Shown here: in pieces, positions 59,701-62,030 of the stretch
How the letters are laid out: each line of letters opens with the position of its first letter
Numbering within the stretch: position 1 is the first letter of the stretch
Origin: Mytilisepta virgata
Lineage: Eukaryota > Mollusca > Bivalvia > Mytilida > Mytilidae
Direction: 5' to 3'
Assembly: GCA_028015205.1 (NCBI GenBank)
Contig: CM051521.1
Location: forward strand, 71,222,314 to 71,286,313
Length of the DNA stretch: 64,000 nt
The notes under the pieces: generated by a model
Told to the model about the DNA's origin: nothing
What the model saw: only the letters and a program-made list of their open reading frames with translations
Database searches by the model: none
Position numbers and translations under genes: made by a program

Positions 59701-61118
59701 TTCGATTTTCTGTTCCAGAGTGGAATGTGACTTATTCATCAAAAATAAGGAACAATATTAAAGGGTCTATATGTTGATTGGTGAAATTTAATTTTCTGGA
59801 TGATGGGCGTATCATGCGATCATGGCACAGCTGTTTATTTTAACAATATACCTGTCTGGGCCATAATTTTTTTGTCCTTTGAGTTAATTAATCTCTTGAT
59901 AATTGGCAGGTAGATGTATCTTGAAGAGACAGTTTGTTGCATACAATCATGATCAAGGTCAAATAATAGGCTTTTTCGGATAATATGCTTGTCTTGTCCA
60001 TAACTGTTTTGTCTTTAATGATAGACTCACGATATTTAGTATGTAGATGTATCTTGATGATATTTATTCAAATGTAGGAAAAGGAGACATATGTTTTAGT
60101 TCAATTCAAACAGTTCTTACTAGTTAACTATAATATTAATGTCAAAGATATTTCTATGTATGGACTGCTACGATATCTGTATAAAACTATATCTCTTGGA
60201 AATAATGTAAATTGTATGGAAAACCTGCGATTGGTCTATATTTTAGTTCAGTTTTTTTTAGGAATGACATTTTTAACAAAATCATATTTATTTTAAAATC
60301 ACATAGGTTAAAAGTAAAAAATACTACTCATTATCAATATTTTTTTTCAGCAATTTGGGATAACTAATTTTTCTCCTTTCATTTATTATTGTAATAACAG
60401 ATTATTTTGTTTGATTAAATTCTTTCAGTAATCCCAACCTCTCAAAAAGTTGAAACAAATCACCTCAGGTAAATGCTATAGCAGTCGGATTTCGTTTGAT
60501 AAAATGCAAATTTGTTGTATCAGTTGAAAATTGTCTGCCATGAACAAAATACATCTGTTACAACTTGAAAAACGATGGCACACATATATTTACTACCAGG
60601 TGAGTAATGTGTTTGACACAATGATTACAAACATTTGTAACTATTTCACCAGTAATTTTCAGTAATATTTTGTCCTGTAGTTAAGAAACAACTGACCTTG
60701 ATCTTTAGTCAGTAGTAATATAGTACCCTATGGGAAAATTCCATTCATAGATCTTGTCTGAAACCATCTAGAAATTTGGAACCCAATTCGTCAAAACTAT
60801 TGAGCCAATTGGAGCCCAGATTGACAGCACCAATGTTATAGACTGACAACCAAGATGGACATAGCCAACAATTTATTTCGCTTTAAATGTGTAAATGATA
60901 TCCAGGTGAGAGGTACAGGCTCCTCCCTGGAAGCCTCTAGTTGATTTCTCCTTCAAAAATCATTACTAACTATTGCAGCCATTTGAAAAATGTTTTGTTT
61001 TAATTTAACTGTAGTTTTGTCTTGGGATGGAGGGAAAAGTGAAGTTGACAAGGAAGTAGAAAAAGAAAGAAAGAGACACTGGTCTGATGATTATGATGAA
61101 GAAATTGATACTGGAAAG
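2627..61118 (+). CDS. USP36: USP36/USP42-type ubiquitin-specific protease, partial multi-exon gene
   Basis: This is the only recognisable host gene here: a cysteine protease of the USP (peptidase C19) family that removes ubiquitin from substrates. USP36 orthologues act mainly in the nucleolus. Ten exons join 2627-2697, 8288-8370, 14767-14844, 18626-18716, 19456-19581, 24423-24518, 27218-27284, 39871-41727, 43434-43580 and 61015-61118 (2,720 nt, about 906 codons). Every intron is GT-AG and every phase pair fits. Seen in order: first CxxC (CLKC), second CxxC (CTKC), the [11 protein letters not shown] strand, the His box SGHYYCYV, the Asp box YCMNDSM, the YLLFYIK end of the catalytic fold, a long polar tail with a 10x10-residue repeat, a Lys/His-rich basic block, and a C-terminal box with VLSWDG and [11 protein letters not shown]. 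The catalytic Cys box is upstream of the window and the extreme C-terminus is downstream. The tail layout favours USP36 over USP42, from memory of the family, not an alignment. Confidence 0.92.
2927..3534 (+). repeat. A-family copy A3
   Basis: A degraded 5' end near 2927, two to three internal units, and an intact 3' end (aggtgagcgataccggctct, hairpin, CTAG) at 3534. The next A element begins only 8 bp later. 2698-2926 is unremarkable intron. Confidence 0.75.
3543..6685 (+). mobile_element. A-family element A4 with nested B1
   Basis: The 5' hairpin agctcacctgg...gtgagct is at 3543-3571, followed by GTCC-rich sequence. A tandem array with a 162-bp period follows (about 3965-4550; starts of tcaaaatt at 4081, 4243 and 4405). 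The 3' end ccaggtgagcgatacaggct is at about 6650-6685. The element is split by B1, inserted in the T-tract of gcccttttttcgtcaaa. Confidence 0.85.
4556..6560 (+). mobile_element. B-family element B1 (nested in A4)
   Basis: It starts atacgaccgcaaaatttt and ends tgcggtcgtatcaagctgc plus a GC-rich stem-loop (gctgcgcccagcagagc). It has ~160-bp units in its first half, a ~125-bp array in the second, and a 34-bp array at 5818-5940 (gcacagtattgcgcaatagc). The 171-residue antisense ORF at 6074-6589 is a product of the periodic sequence, not a gene. Confidence 0.85.
6855..7876 (+). repeat. A-family copy A5
   Basis: The 5' end is gctcatctggcctaaagtga with a T-tract before it. Internal units follow, then AT-rich decay, then the 3' end tgtgagcaatacaggctatt plus hairpin at 7876. 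7877-8287 is intron with a short recurring piece (atcttgatgagtgttttcag), also seen near 2850, 26085 and 63205. Confidence 0.7.
8288..8370 (+). CDS. USP36: USP36 exon b: fingers segment up to second CxxC
   Basis: An 83-nt exon between acceptor tttgtag and donor ACAAA|gtaagt. It starts in phase 0 with [13 protein letters not shown] and continues through [14 protein letters not shown]. This fits the USP segment in which a short helix (xLExxFxxxxxxExLxxxNxYxC) precedes the second zinc-knuckle pair. It ends after two bases of a Lys codon completed by exon c. An I-family repeat begins about 60 bp downstream. Confidence 0.9.
8429..9479 (+). mobile_element. I-family element I1 with nested A6
   Basis: It starts at about 8429 (tatccccactttgtaaattg). 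Internal units contain caactcctcctaaaccactt, and the 3' hairpin end gtgagctttgatcacagtac is followed by ctctag at 9479. It is interrupted by A6. Confidence 0.65.
8674..9032 (+). mobile_element. Short full-length A-family element A6
   Basis: About 360 bp with both termini: AGCTCACCTGTCC...AGTGAGCT after a T-tract, and caggtgagcgatacaggctc with the longer-loop hairpin ggctcagccctcagagcc. It belongs to the same subfamily as 41918-43086 and 55974-57985. Confidence 0.85.
9480..10037. other. Intron with an unassigned 165-codon ORF
   Basis: The + strand ORF at 9520-10017 starts at a non-ATG codon. It has no family motif I recognise and no splice context linking it to USP36. Its 3' end overlaps a repeat start (ggggccatatagttttaccc at about 9946) also seen at 28953. 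It is most likely chance or repeat-derived. Confidence 0.3.
10038..11996 (+). mobile_element. E-family element with a second E copy nested inside
   Basis: A degraded E 5' end (gcggaggcgagattaaggta) is at about 10066-10095. A second E-like start sits after a T-tract at 10231 (gccgagcctgcgactttagt, hairpin tgcgactttagtcgca) and ends at about 10996 (ggcgagacatttttgtgtgt, ccactcttgtt). The outer copy resumes with an array of ~146-bp units (gtaatacctag at 11075, 11221, 11367, 11506 and 11653) and ends ggcgagacatgtagtgtgtc, ccactcttgtt near 11996. Confidence 0.75.
12092..13110 (+). repeat. A-family element A7, 3' end lost
   Basis: An intact 5' hairpin (agctcacctggcctaaaagc, catgtgag) after a T-tract. 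Six or so diverged units follow (cttcttgtcagaaactacc, attcaagatggccgccacag). No 3' end is found. 13110-13690 is intron with nothing recognised. Confidence 0.75.
13690..14510 (+). mobile_element. D-family element D1 split by a MITE
   Basis: It starts ggccggattacccagagcga and aatccgggttatagtatagt, the same start as 31051. One internal D unit is interrupted at 13850-14344. After the MITE it resumes tatatattggacatatgcac and ctcctattatgg. The 3' limit is not clear. Confidence 0.65.
13850..14344. mobile_element. 495-bp MITE, TA target duplication (Tc1/mariner or pogo-like)
   Basis: Terminal inverted repeats cagtcaaacctgc and gcaggtttgactg are perfect over 13 bp, with TA on each side (13848-13849 and 14345-14346). 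The interior has no ORF. Comparison with the D unit at 31200 (agaatgtttctatatatatt) shows the uninterrupted target. Confidence 0.88.
14767..14844 (+). CDS. USP36: USP36 exon c: second CxxC and core strand
   Basis: A 78-nt exon between acceptor ttacag and donor AAAAG|gtaaat. With the split codon from exon b it reads [20 protein letters not shown] and then NVLTLSLKR. The [26 protein letters not shown] pattern is highly characteristic of USP36/USP42. The final Arg codon is split with exon d. Confidence 0.95.
14904..15717. mobile_element. 814-bp MITE with TA target duplication
   Basis: The left end is cagttgactctcgttatctc and gaactc. The right end is the inverse with two mismatches (gagttcgagacaacgagagt, cgactg). 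Flanking TA is at 14902-14903 and 15718-15719. It starts 60 bp after USP36 exon c. The interior ORF of 78 codons (15045-15281) is not recognised. Confidence 0.88.
15750..15854. repeat. 105-bp palindromic element
   Basis: ggattattggatttctcc at the left is matched inverted by ggagaaatctgataatcc at the right. The arms extend to about 29 bp with few mismatches. It could form a hairpin and is probably a small MITE. Confidence 0.7.
16127..16423 (+). CDS. Unrecognised 98-residue ORF in USP36 intron
   Basis: The non-ATG codon at 16124 can be ignored. The first ATG (16130) gives [20 protein letters not shown] and continues to a TGA at 16421-16423. Composition is mixed (K/N/E rich, one [12 protein letters not shown] hydrophobic stretch) and codon use is less skewed than in the repeat shadows. 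I know no family for it. It may be a transposon remnant or a small nested gene. Flanks 15855-16120 and 16424-16911 show nothing else. Confidence 0.25.
   Translation, partial: RMERNKKNNEACSNLTLDNESYLSRDKLDILSNFKTSFKDNFYYKAHNNYFPTTLVGTLMTLLNWLKIREKENTDRNFKQSQKRDTEFYHLYCNYISE
16912..17360 (+). repeat. A-family copy A8, cut off by a G element
   Basis: A diverged 5' end (aaaggccatttgagctattg, ctgtcacttggcgtcc) and two internal units, stopping in the T-tract at which G1 begins. No A 3' end follows G1. Confidence 0.7.
17361..18095 (+). mobile_element. G-family element G1, full length
   Basis: It starts atgtcgcctgcagaaccc after a T-tract. It has an array of 150-170 bp units (tctgtgcattaaccttaatg) and a 20-G run at 17733-17752. 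Near the end is the inverted start (cgcaggcgacatatg), followed by stem-loop gtcttcctttgaagac and tcacacattttt. Confidence 0.82.
18096..18625. other. Intron without recognised features
   Basis: Mixed-composition sequence between G1 and USP36 exon d. The antisense 93-codon ORF (18137-18418) shows no motif I recognise. Confidence 0.4.
18626..18716 (+). CDS. USP36: USP36 exon d: catalytic-domain segment
   Basis: A 91-nt exon between acceptor tttcttag and donor ACACAG|gtaaac. It reads [20 protein letters not shown] and then [10 protein letters not shown]. This is the KRFxxFxxxKITkxxxFPExLxIRxFMS segment between the core strand and the His box. It enters in phase 2 and leaves in phase 0. Confidence 0.94.
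18762..18860. repeat. Solo terminus of a TA-type MITE
   Basis: tacagtggaacccctgaaaa then ccggctg, and the subterminal ggccggttttcagagg, match the ends of the element at 23733-24252. No matching opposite end was found before exon e, so it is a remnant. Confidence 0.6.
19456..19581 (+). CDS. USP36: USP36 exon e: catalytic His and Asp boxes
   Basis: A 126-nt exon of 42 whole codons, between acceptor atgttag and donor CTATG|gtaagt. It contains [16 protein letters not shown], then [13 protein letters not shown] with the predicted catalytic His, then IWYCMNDSM with the predicted catalytic Asp. The exon ends three codons past the Asp-box Asn. Its last ~30 bp plus the donor site have been amplified into the adjacent intron as a minisatellite (see the 19582-20045 repeat). 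Confidence 0.96.
19582..20045 (+). repeat. Minisatellite grown from the exon e / intron junction
   Basis: About 14 imperfect tandem copies of the last ~25-30 bp of exon e together with its 5' splice site. Long units (~39 bp) carry atatggtactgcatgaatg, attctatg and gtaagtagt. Short units (~25 bp) lack the tactgcatga part. At least five extra copies keep a good gtaagt donor, near 19621, 19646, 19671, 19750 and 19889. A block of three almost identical short units (gggaatgattctgtggcgag) shows recent sub-expansion. Confidence 0.93.
20326..20990 (+). repeat. C repeats, three tandem diverged B-like starts
   Basis: Three successive starts after T-tracts: atgcgaccacaaatatttgc (20328), atatgactgcaaatattttt (about 20593) and atatggctgcaaatattttt (about 20848). 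Each is followed by gtatgagcctgtc or a close variant. They look like a decayed relative of the B family, repeating every ~260 bp. 20046-20325 is plain intron. Confidence 0.55.
20991..23038 (+). repeat. A-family composite A9
   Basis: At least eleven internal A units of two subtypes: ggtcttcttgtcagaaact up to about 21480, then gaaaccacttgaccaattgg. A segment (21600-21790) repeats the first 170 bp of the window. The 3' end ggggagcgatacaggctctt plus hairpin and CTAG is at 23038. No intact 5' hairpin was seen. Confidence 0.75.
23040..23700 (+). repeat. I-family-like array
   Basis: It begins tttttgtacccgcagtttct. Units carry actcctcctaaaccactgaa and tggactttgacattcattgt, the same as at 51142-52110. 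The 3' end is not intact. Confidence 0.65.
23733..24252. mobile_element. ~520-bp MITE with CAGTGGAACC-type ends
   Basis: The left end is caggggaacctctgtaaac and the right end is its imperfect inverse (gtttaggggagttccactg, then ta). Internal ccggttttcagagg motifs recur. The ends resemble the TA-inserting Tc1/mariner-pogo group; the left TA is mutated. Confidence 0.7.
24423..24518 (+). CDS. USP36: USP36 exon f: end of catalytic domain
   Basis: A 96-nt phase 0 exon between acceptor atttgtag and donor CAGAAG|gtatga. It reads [20 protein letters not shown] and then [12 protein letters not shown]. This fits the final USP strand (VxxxxVLxxxAYLLFYxR), which closes the catalytic fold. The start of the divergent tail follows. 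Confidence 0.93.
24519..25190. other. Intron without recognised features
   Basis: Low-repeat intron sequence. An 89-codon antisense ORF (24544-24813) and a 79-codon sense ORF (24901-25140) have no motif or splice context I can support. Confidence 0.4.
25195..26074 (+). repeat. A-family copies, two 3' ends in a row
   Basis: A interior units from 25195. A GTCC-type start lies near 25390, a 3' end (ccaggtgagcgatacaggct, cttgagagc) at 26022, and a second, shorter 3' end (aggtgagcgatataggcgct) at about 26074. Confidence 0.75.
26131..26210 (+). repeat. E-family 5' end fragment E2
   Basis: gtctcgactgtgaccaatag with hairpin tgtgacc...gtcac, then gacgagataaaaggtattac and tttccagcagcggg. It is cut by the A element that begins at 26214. 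Confidence 0.75.
26214..26816 (+). mobile_element. A-family element A11 with 5' ends at both sides
   Basis: The left end is a normal A 5' terminus (agctcacctggccaaaggcc, atgtgagc). The right end, in place of the usual 3' hairpin, is an inverted 5' terminus (cctttgggtcaggtgagcta, aaaa). Three to four internal + strand units of ~155 bp lie between. Confidence 0.82.
27218..27284 (+). CDS. USP36: USP36 exon g: start of the disordered tail
   Basis: A 67-nt exon between acceptor ttttccag and donor GAAAG|gtaaat. It reads [20 protein letters not shown] then LK, with one base left over. It is weakly conserved sequence after the catalytic domain. Support comes from good splice sites, phase agreement with exon f (0) and exon h (1), and a lack of stops, rather than from a motif. 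Confidence 0.8.
27285..27855. other. Intron, weak internal duplication
   Basis: Two ~170-bp similar segments (gcctatttatttt, gtcaatcagtggtataattt) with no terminus recognised. A third weak copy follows the MITE at about 28560. Confidence 0.45.
27856..28480. mobile_element. 625-bp MITE with TA target duplication
   Basis: The left end is cagttgaatctcattgtc and the right end is gataacaagattcagctg (imperfect inverse). Flanking TA is at 27854-27855 and 28481-28482. The ends are related to the 14904-15717 element. Confidence 0.8.
28764..30870. mobile_element. Large inverted-repeat element with 50-bp flanking direct repeats
   Basis: Arms at 28815-29015 and 30150-30708 are inverted copies, e.g. gtcacatattagcagcgttt at the left versus its complement gctgctaatatgtgac at the right. 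The right arm carries ~340 bp extra. The unit ggaagactctcagaccttta ... ggaaaagtacctaacaacca occurs directly repeated at 28764-28813 and 30821-30870. The interior has ~150-bp tandem units (taccacatatagttgct) and a SINE. Confidence 0.75.
29515..29777 (+). mobile_element. tRNA-derived SINE copy 1
   Basis: A Pol III A box-like tggccgagtggtctagg and a B box gttagaatctc (one change from consensus) are followed by a body ending aaatgtgctgaaaacggtgt and an (aaac)n tail. Target-site duplication caattgttaatttg/caattgttatttg lies at 29501-29514 and 29778-29790. The 60-71 codon antisense ORFs here are shadows. Confidence 0.93.
31051..33260 (+). repeat. D-family element D2 with 181-bp satellite, split by A12
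   Basis: It starts gccgggttgcacagagtgca and aatccgggttatagtatggt after a T-tract, followed by a GGCGGGC-rich stretch. Five units have a 181-bp period (ggtacc at 31149, 31331, 32760, 32941 and 33122) and contain ttgaaacttcatagaatgtt. A12 sits inside one unit. Confidence 0.88.
31492..32737 (+). mobile_element. A-family element A12, full length, inserted in D2
   Basis: The 5' hairpin agctcacctggcccaaaggg, ccaagtgagct is followed by cgtccgtcgtcgtcg. A 166-167 bp array of 5.5 units follows (ggccgccag at 31681, 31848, 32014, 32180 and 32346), then ~190 bp of AT-rich sequence. The 3' end is acaggtgagcgacacaggct plus hairpin and CTAG at 32737. Confidence 0.93.
33600..34012 (+). repeat. Hairpin-started fragment and truncated A copy
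   Basis: gtcttgcctggcaagac (33601-33617) is an 8-bp perfect stem after a T-tract, like the starts of the other families. An A-like start (agccgcctggcccaaagg) follows at 33653 with two units and no 3' end. 33261-33599 is plain intron. Confidence 0.6.
35068..35592 (+). repeat. A-family element A13, interrupted by B2
   Basis: A 5' hairpin agctcacattacccaaaggg, tcaagtgagct, with internal sequence to cttataggagttttt. B2 begins in that T-tract; other copies (45497, 21790) continue ggagttttt(g)ccc there. The 3' part is missing. Confidence 0.8.
35594..37643 (+). mobile_element. B-family element B2 with internal 1,066-bp duplication, 3' end lost
   Basis: An intact palindromic start (atacggccgcaaaatttttg, cggtcgtat). 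Sequence around 36233 recurs at 37300 almost unchanged, and the antisense ORFs 36228-36524 and 37294-37590 encode identical 98-residue strings. The inner 34-bp array (tgcacagtattgtgcaatag) is at 37076-37160. The terminal hairpin is absent; LINE sequence follows. Confidence 0.83.
37619..38070 (-). pseudogene. LINE reverse-transcriptase C-terminal fragment
   Basis: The antisense reading gives [10 protein letters not shown], then [47 protein letters not shown] and AEVWGFENT. This is the typical end of the RT/thumb region of non-LTR retrotransposons. Only about 150 residues remain and both sides are broken. 38071-38790 is AT-rich without recognised content. Confidence 0.85.
39242..39522 (+). mobile_element. 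tRNA-derived SINE copy 2
   Basis: The same family as 29515-29777, with a good A box (tggctgagtggtctagg) and a perfect B box (gttcgaatctc). The body is aaatagccaaatgtgctgaa, with tail aaacaaacaaaaaa. Target-site duplication cattctttcc is at 39232-39241 and 39523-39532. The 5' flank of the head has an unusual G/A-rich run (gggggaggggggaggggg). Confidence 0.93.
39871..41727 (+). CDS. USP36: USP36 exon h: long disordered tail with coding minisatellite and Lys-rich region
   Basis: A 1,857-nt exon between acceptor tccatttcag and donor AAATG|gtaaga. After a split Val codon it begins [15 protein letters not shown]. Exon residues about 36-135 are ten 10-residue repeats of the form [10 protein letters not shown]. 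The middle is polar, rich in N, S, K and E, and likely disordered. Residues about 512-590 are a strongly basic block ([34 protein letters not shown] and more), like the nucleolar-localisation stretches of USP36 tails. The open frame runs on into the intron to 41987, but the donor at 41728 and the phase match to exon i support the end given. The exon is far longer than the others, as is usual for USP36/42 tails. Confidence 0.9.
39978..40277 (+). repeat. 30-bp coding minisatellite, 10 units
   Basis: Ten head-to-tail 30-bp units inside exon h, without frameshift, each encoding [10 protein letters not shown] or a close variant. Three units have Leu for the fourth Ser, and the last degenerates to [10 protein letters not shown]. 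The near-identity of units, including synonymous sites, points to recent expansion, so copy number is likely polymorphic. The long antisense ORFs over this stretch are a by-product of the repeat. Confidence 0.97.
41918..43086 (+). mobile_element. A-family element A14, full length, fills the exon h-i intron
   Basis: The 5' hairpin agctcacctggccaaaggcc, gtgtgagct follows a T-tract. About six units of ~155-157 bp follow (cttggccaaatgg at 42331, 42641 and so on). The 3' end ccaggtgagtgatacaggct, cagccctctgagcctctag is at 43086. It makes up about two thirds of this 1.7 kb intron and starts 190 bp after the exon h donor. Confidence 0.92.
43434..43580 (+). CDS. USP36: USP36 exon i: linker before the C-terminal box
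   Basis: A 147-nt exon between acceptor gtaacag and donor TCTTCTG|gttagt. It reads (V)[20 protein letters not shown] and continues to [20 protein letters not shown] and SYGSSG. The tryptophan-containing WDG motif and its position just before exon j resemble the region ahead of the USP36 C-terminal box. A nearby alternative acceptor at 43426-43427 (gtag) would put an in-frame TAA-type disruption at the start, so 43434 is preferred. Phases 1 in and 1 out match the neighbours. Confidence 0.82.
43581..44040. other. Intron without recognised features
   Basis: Plain intron after exon i. Nothing supported. Confidence 0.4.
44041..44400 (+). repeat. A-family 5' fragment A15
   Basis: agctcaccatgcatccgcg, then gtcgtcgtcgtacatcgtc, and two units ending near 44400. 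The 5' hairpin is incomplete and there is no 3' end. Confidence 0.65.
44720..45213 (-). pseudogene. Retroelement RT fragment with YIDD box (Penelope-like or related)
   Basis: The antisense reading gives [13 protein letters not shown] (the RT catalytic box) at 45180-45213. After a ~110-bp interruption it continues [62 protein letters not shown] and YARAC. Stops and shifts break it. The string [13 protein letters not shown]...YARAC is familiar from RT-type proteins common in bivalve genomes; I cannot fix the clade. Confidence 0.75.
45085..45154. repeat. 70-bp palindromic insert in the RT fragment
   Basis: aatagataacagaaaaata (45085-45103) is the exact inverse of tattttctgttatctatt-type sequence at 45136-45154 (19 bp perfect arms). 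It separates the YIDD box from the rest of the RT fragment. The string cattctattaat (antisense) occurs on both sides, suggesting a duplication made with the insertion. Confidence 0.75.
45214..45970 (+). repeat. A-family copy A16, 5'-truncated, broken by a LINE
   Basis: It opens inside A sequence (tttttatcttatatctcaaa). It passes the 170-bp segment shared with 1-170 and 21600-21790, then three units. It stops within cacagccgaac at the T-run that is the poly(A) of the antisense LINE. Confidence 0.78.
45971..47160 (-). pseudogene. 3' part of a LINE with zf-RVT-like region and poly(A)
   Basis: The antisense reading gives [40 protein letters not shown] and [15 protein letters not shown], a zf-RVT type Cys/His region. 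Upstream parts include [13 protein letters not shown] and [20 protein letters not shown] ~260-bp 3' UTR follows, ending in A-runs read as T-runs at 45971-45994. It is broken into at least three frames. The 3' tail abutting the A16 repeat is what target-primed reverse transcription would leave. Confidence 0.82.
47161..49430. other. 2.3 kb AT-rich intron, no recognised content
   Basis: Very AT-rich, with many short TATATA runs and no repeat family, exon or RNA that I can identify. A GTCTGTCTGTATG-type stretch near 47660 may be a decayed repeat start. Confidence 0.5.
49430..49860 (+). repeat. Diverged copy of a dispersed bivalve-type repeat
   Basis: gggaggtatgattggtaatc, agacacagaa, and ccatgaaatgacaaatatta, then ctaatggcc, followed by ccagagcacttgagatcacc and ccaactattggtggggtt. 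These strings resemble dispersed repeats I associate with mussel genomes (from memory, not searched). Confidence 0.55.
50222..51141 (-). pseudogene. LINE reverse-transcriptase domain fragment
   Basis: The antisense reading gives [20 protein letters not shown] and NRL, then [20 protein letters not shown] and LLLVDFEKA, then [20 protein letters not shown] and [16 protein letters not shown] (YADD catalytic box), then [18 protein letters not shown]. The RT fingers/palm blocks are in the right order but with stops and frame changes. Its 5' side is cut by I2. About 300 residues remain. Confidence 0.9.
51142..52110 (+). mobile_element. I-family element I2, near full length
   Basis: It starts agctcatgtgccgtccgtcc after a T-tract. 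The ~174-bp array has caactcctcctaaaccactg at 51442 and 51616, then a variant at 51790, then 51965. The 3' hairpin end gtgagctttgctcacagtat, ttctag is at 52110. B3 starts five T's later. Confidence 0.85.
52116..52612 (+). repeat. B-family fragment B3 with palindrome and G-rich junk
   Basis: A palindromic B start (atacgaccgcaaaatttttg, cggtcgtat) and 1.5 units up to 52346. At 52362-52425 is a 64-bp inverted repeat (gtaagggaggtaatc with its perfect inverse gattacctcccttac). After it comes G-rich sequence, before B4. Confidence 0.8.
52613..54335 (+). mobile_element. B-family element B4 with duplicated 3' end and 27-G runs
   Basis: A palindromic B start and ~160-bp units. The 3' end (tctgcggtcgtat, then the gctgcgcccagcggagc stem) is present twice, at about 53907-53945 and 54299-54332. 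The segment caaattattttttttgggg to gtgtcaaatattt is also duplicated. G-runs: 12 at 53454-53465, 27 at 53968-53994, 27 at 54056-54082. Confidence 0.85.
54480..55858 (-). pseudogene. LINE ORF1 (L1-type) fragment, split by G2
   Basis: The antisense reading gives an N-terminal part at 55420-55858 ([20 protein letters not shown], later [18 protein letters not shown]). A coiled-coil stretch follows, ending [15 protein letters not shown]. Beyond the G2 insert it resumes [20 protein letters not shown], then [48 protein letters not shown]...RPILVKF is the RRM/CTD-like core of L1 ORF1 proteins. Stops are present in the N-terminal part. Confidence 0.83.
54975..55399 (+). mobile_element. G-family element G2 inserted in LINE ORF1
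   Basis: It starts gtgtctcctgcggaaccc after a T-tract, with two internal units (tctctgtgcattaacctta). The inverted start is ccacaggcaacac, then stem-loop gtcttccttggaagac, then tcacacata followed by T's. It interrupts the ORF1 coiled coil in a T-tract. Confidence 0.88.
55974..57985 (+). mobile_element. A-family element A17, full length
   Basis: The 5' hairpin agctcacctggccaaaggct, atgtgagct is followed by cgtcgtcgtcgtcgtc. Two ~300-bp units come first (agagttattgcccttttttg). Five ~165-bp units of another type follow (atggagcatctatggaaggt). The 3' end ccaggtgagcgatacaggct, cagcccactgagcctcttg is at 57985. Confidence 0.9.
58130..58587 (+). repeat. A-family copy A18, 5'-truncated
   Basis: Three units and an intact 3' end ccaggtgagcgataccggct, hairpin, CTAG at 58587. 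The 5' side begins inside a unit. Confidence 0.8.
58588..59640 (+). repeat. Unnamed repeat split by A-family element A19
   Basis: Units tttataaatttccgacaaat and actcaaaaatgctttg lie before A19. ttataaattttcgatatgac follows it. A19 (58819-59453) has both ends: agctcacctggcccaaaggg and caggtgagacatacaggctc with the ttctcttgagcc-type hairpin. It lies in a T-tract. Confidence 0.75.
59641..60700. other. Intron without recognised features
   Basis: AT-rich intron. Weakly repetitive to about 60060 (tagatgtatcttgaagag, atgtatcttgatgata), otherwise nothing supported. Confidence 0.4.
60705..60940 (+). repeat. A-family 3' remnant A20
   Basis: One and a half decayed units, then tccaggtgagaggtacaggc, tcctccctggaagcctctag at 60940. 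Confidence 0.75.
61015..61118 (+). CDS. USP36: USP36 exon j: conserved C-terminal box
   Basis: A 104-nt exon between acceptor aactgtag and donor GGAAAG|gtataa. It reads (V)[17 protein letters not shown], then [17 protein letters not shown]. VLxWDG followed by a D/E-rich DDxDEExDxGK segment is the hallmark preceding the Lys-rich extreme C-terminus of USP36. That last part (KKIKK-type) is not seen before 64000 and should be in the next exon. A remnant A-family repeat ends only 75 bp upstream. Confidence 0.9.
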
Positions 61119-62030
61119 GTATAAAAACTTATTATTCATGAGGGCCTTTCCAACCATAGGCCTTGTTTTATCTTGTCTATCCTAAACAAGAATCTTGTAG
61201 GCACAACTCCCCTTAAAAAGTCTGATGGAATTCAGTGAAACCTTGCACCATATGAGGATGTGCATTAAGTAGAATACTTCTGGTCTGACATCTTGAAGTA
61301 GGTACAATACGACTTTTAGCATTTATTTGGTTCATCATACAGTATTACCATCTTTGTGCAACTCCTGCCTAACAGAAAGGTTATACATGATATATAGATG
61401 TGCTTAAAGCAAAGTTTTTTCCAGGCTGACACCTGAGAGATCTTAAGGAGCCTTACAACAAATTACAAGAAACAAAACCTTTTAGTTTAACCACAAGTTT
61501 TAAACATTGAAATACACTATGTATTACATGCATGATTTAAAAGCTTAGAATTGTGTTTAGCAAAACATTATACTGTAAAAAGATTTCTGGATTATTAGCA
61601 AAGAAATAATTATCACTTTTGGCAGCATATGAAATTCTAATGACAGGGACATTAGTAATACATGTACCTGAAATCGCTGTTGGAAATGGGTAGGAGTTTT
61701 TAAAATTTCTGAATTAAATATTTCTTTTGATCACCTACAAGTGCCATTGATAAAATTGGCTAACTGGTTAAATGTATTAATATTGAATATGACCACCTAT
61801 TTTTCATGTGTTTACATTATTAACCCAGTAACAAATGGGGAATCAGAGTAATTTTCAGATAATTTTTATTCTTTAAAAAAGACACAATTTCATTGCCACA
61901 GTGTATACTAAATAAAGGTTCAAATAAAGTGCAAATGTGCAAGAAGTTTTAGGTAGAAATCAGCAAAAGTCATTGAGAAATTGTAAAATTCTAATTTTAC
62001 TCTGAATAAAAATGGTAAAAATGAGTGTTT
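61119..62030. other. Intron after exon j, no recognised content
   Basis: Two weak copies of an I-like phrase (caactcc, cctaa, gatgtgc) near 61200-61420, otherwise plain AT-rich intron. The expected last USP36 exon was not found here or downstream. Confidence 0.4.
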
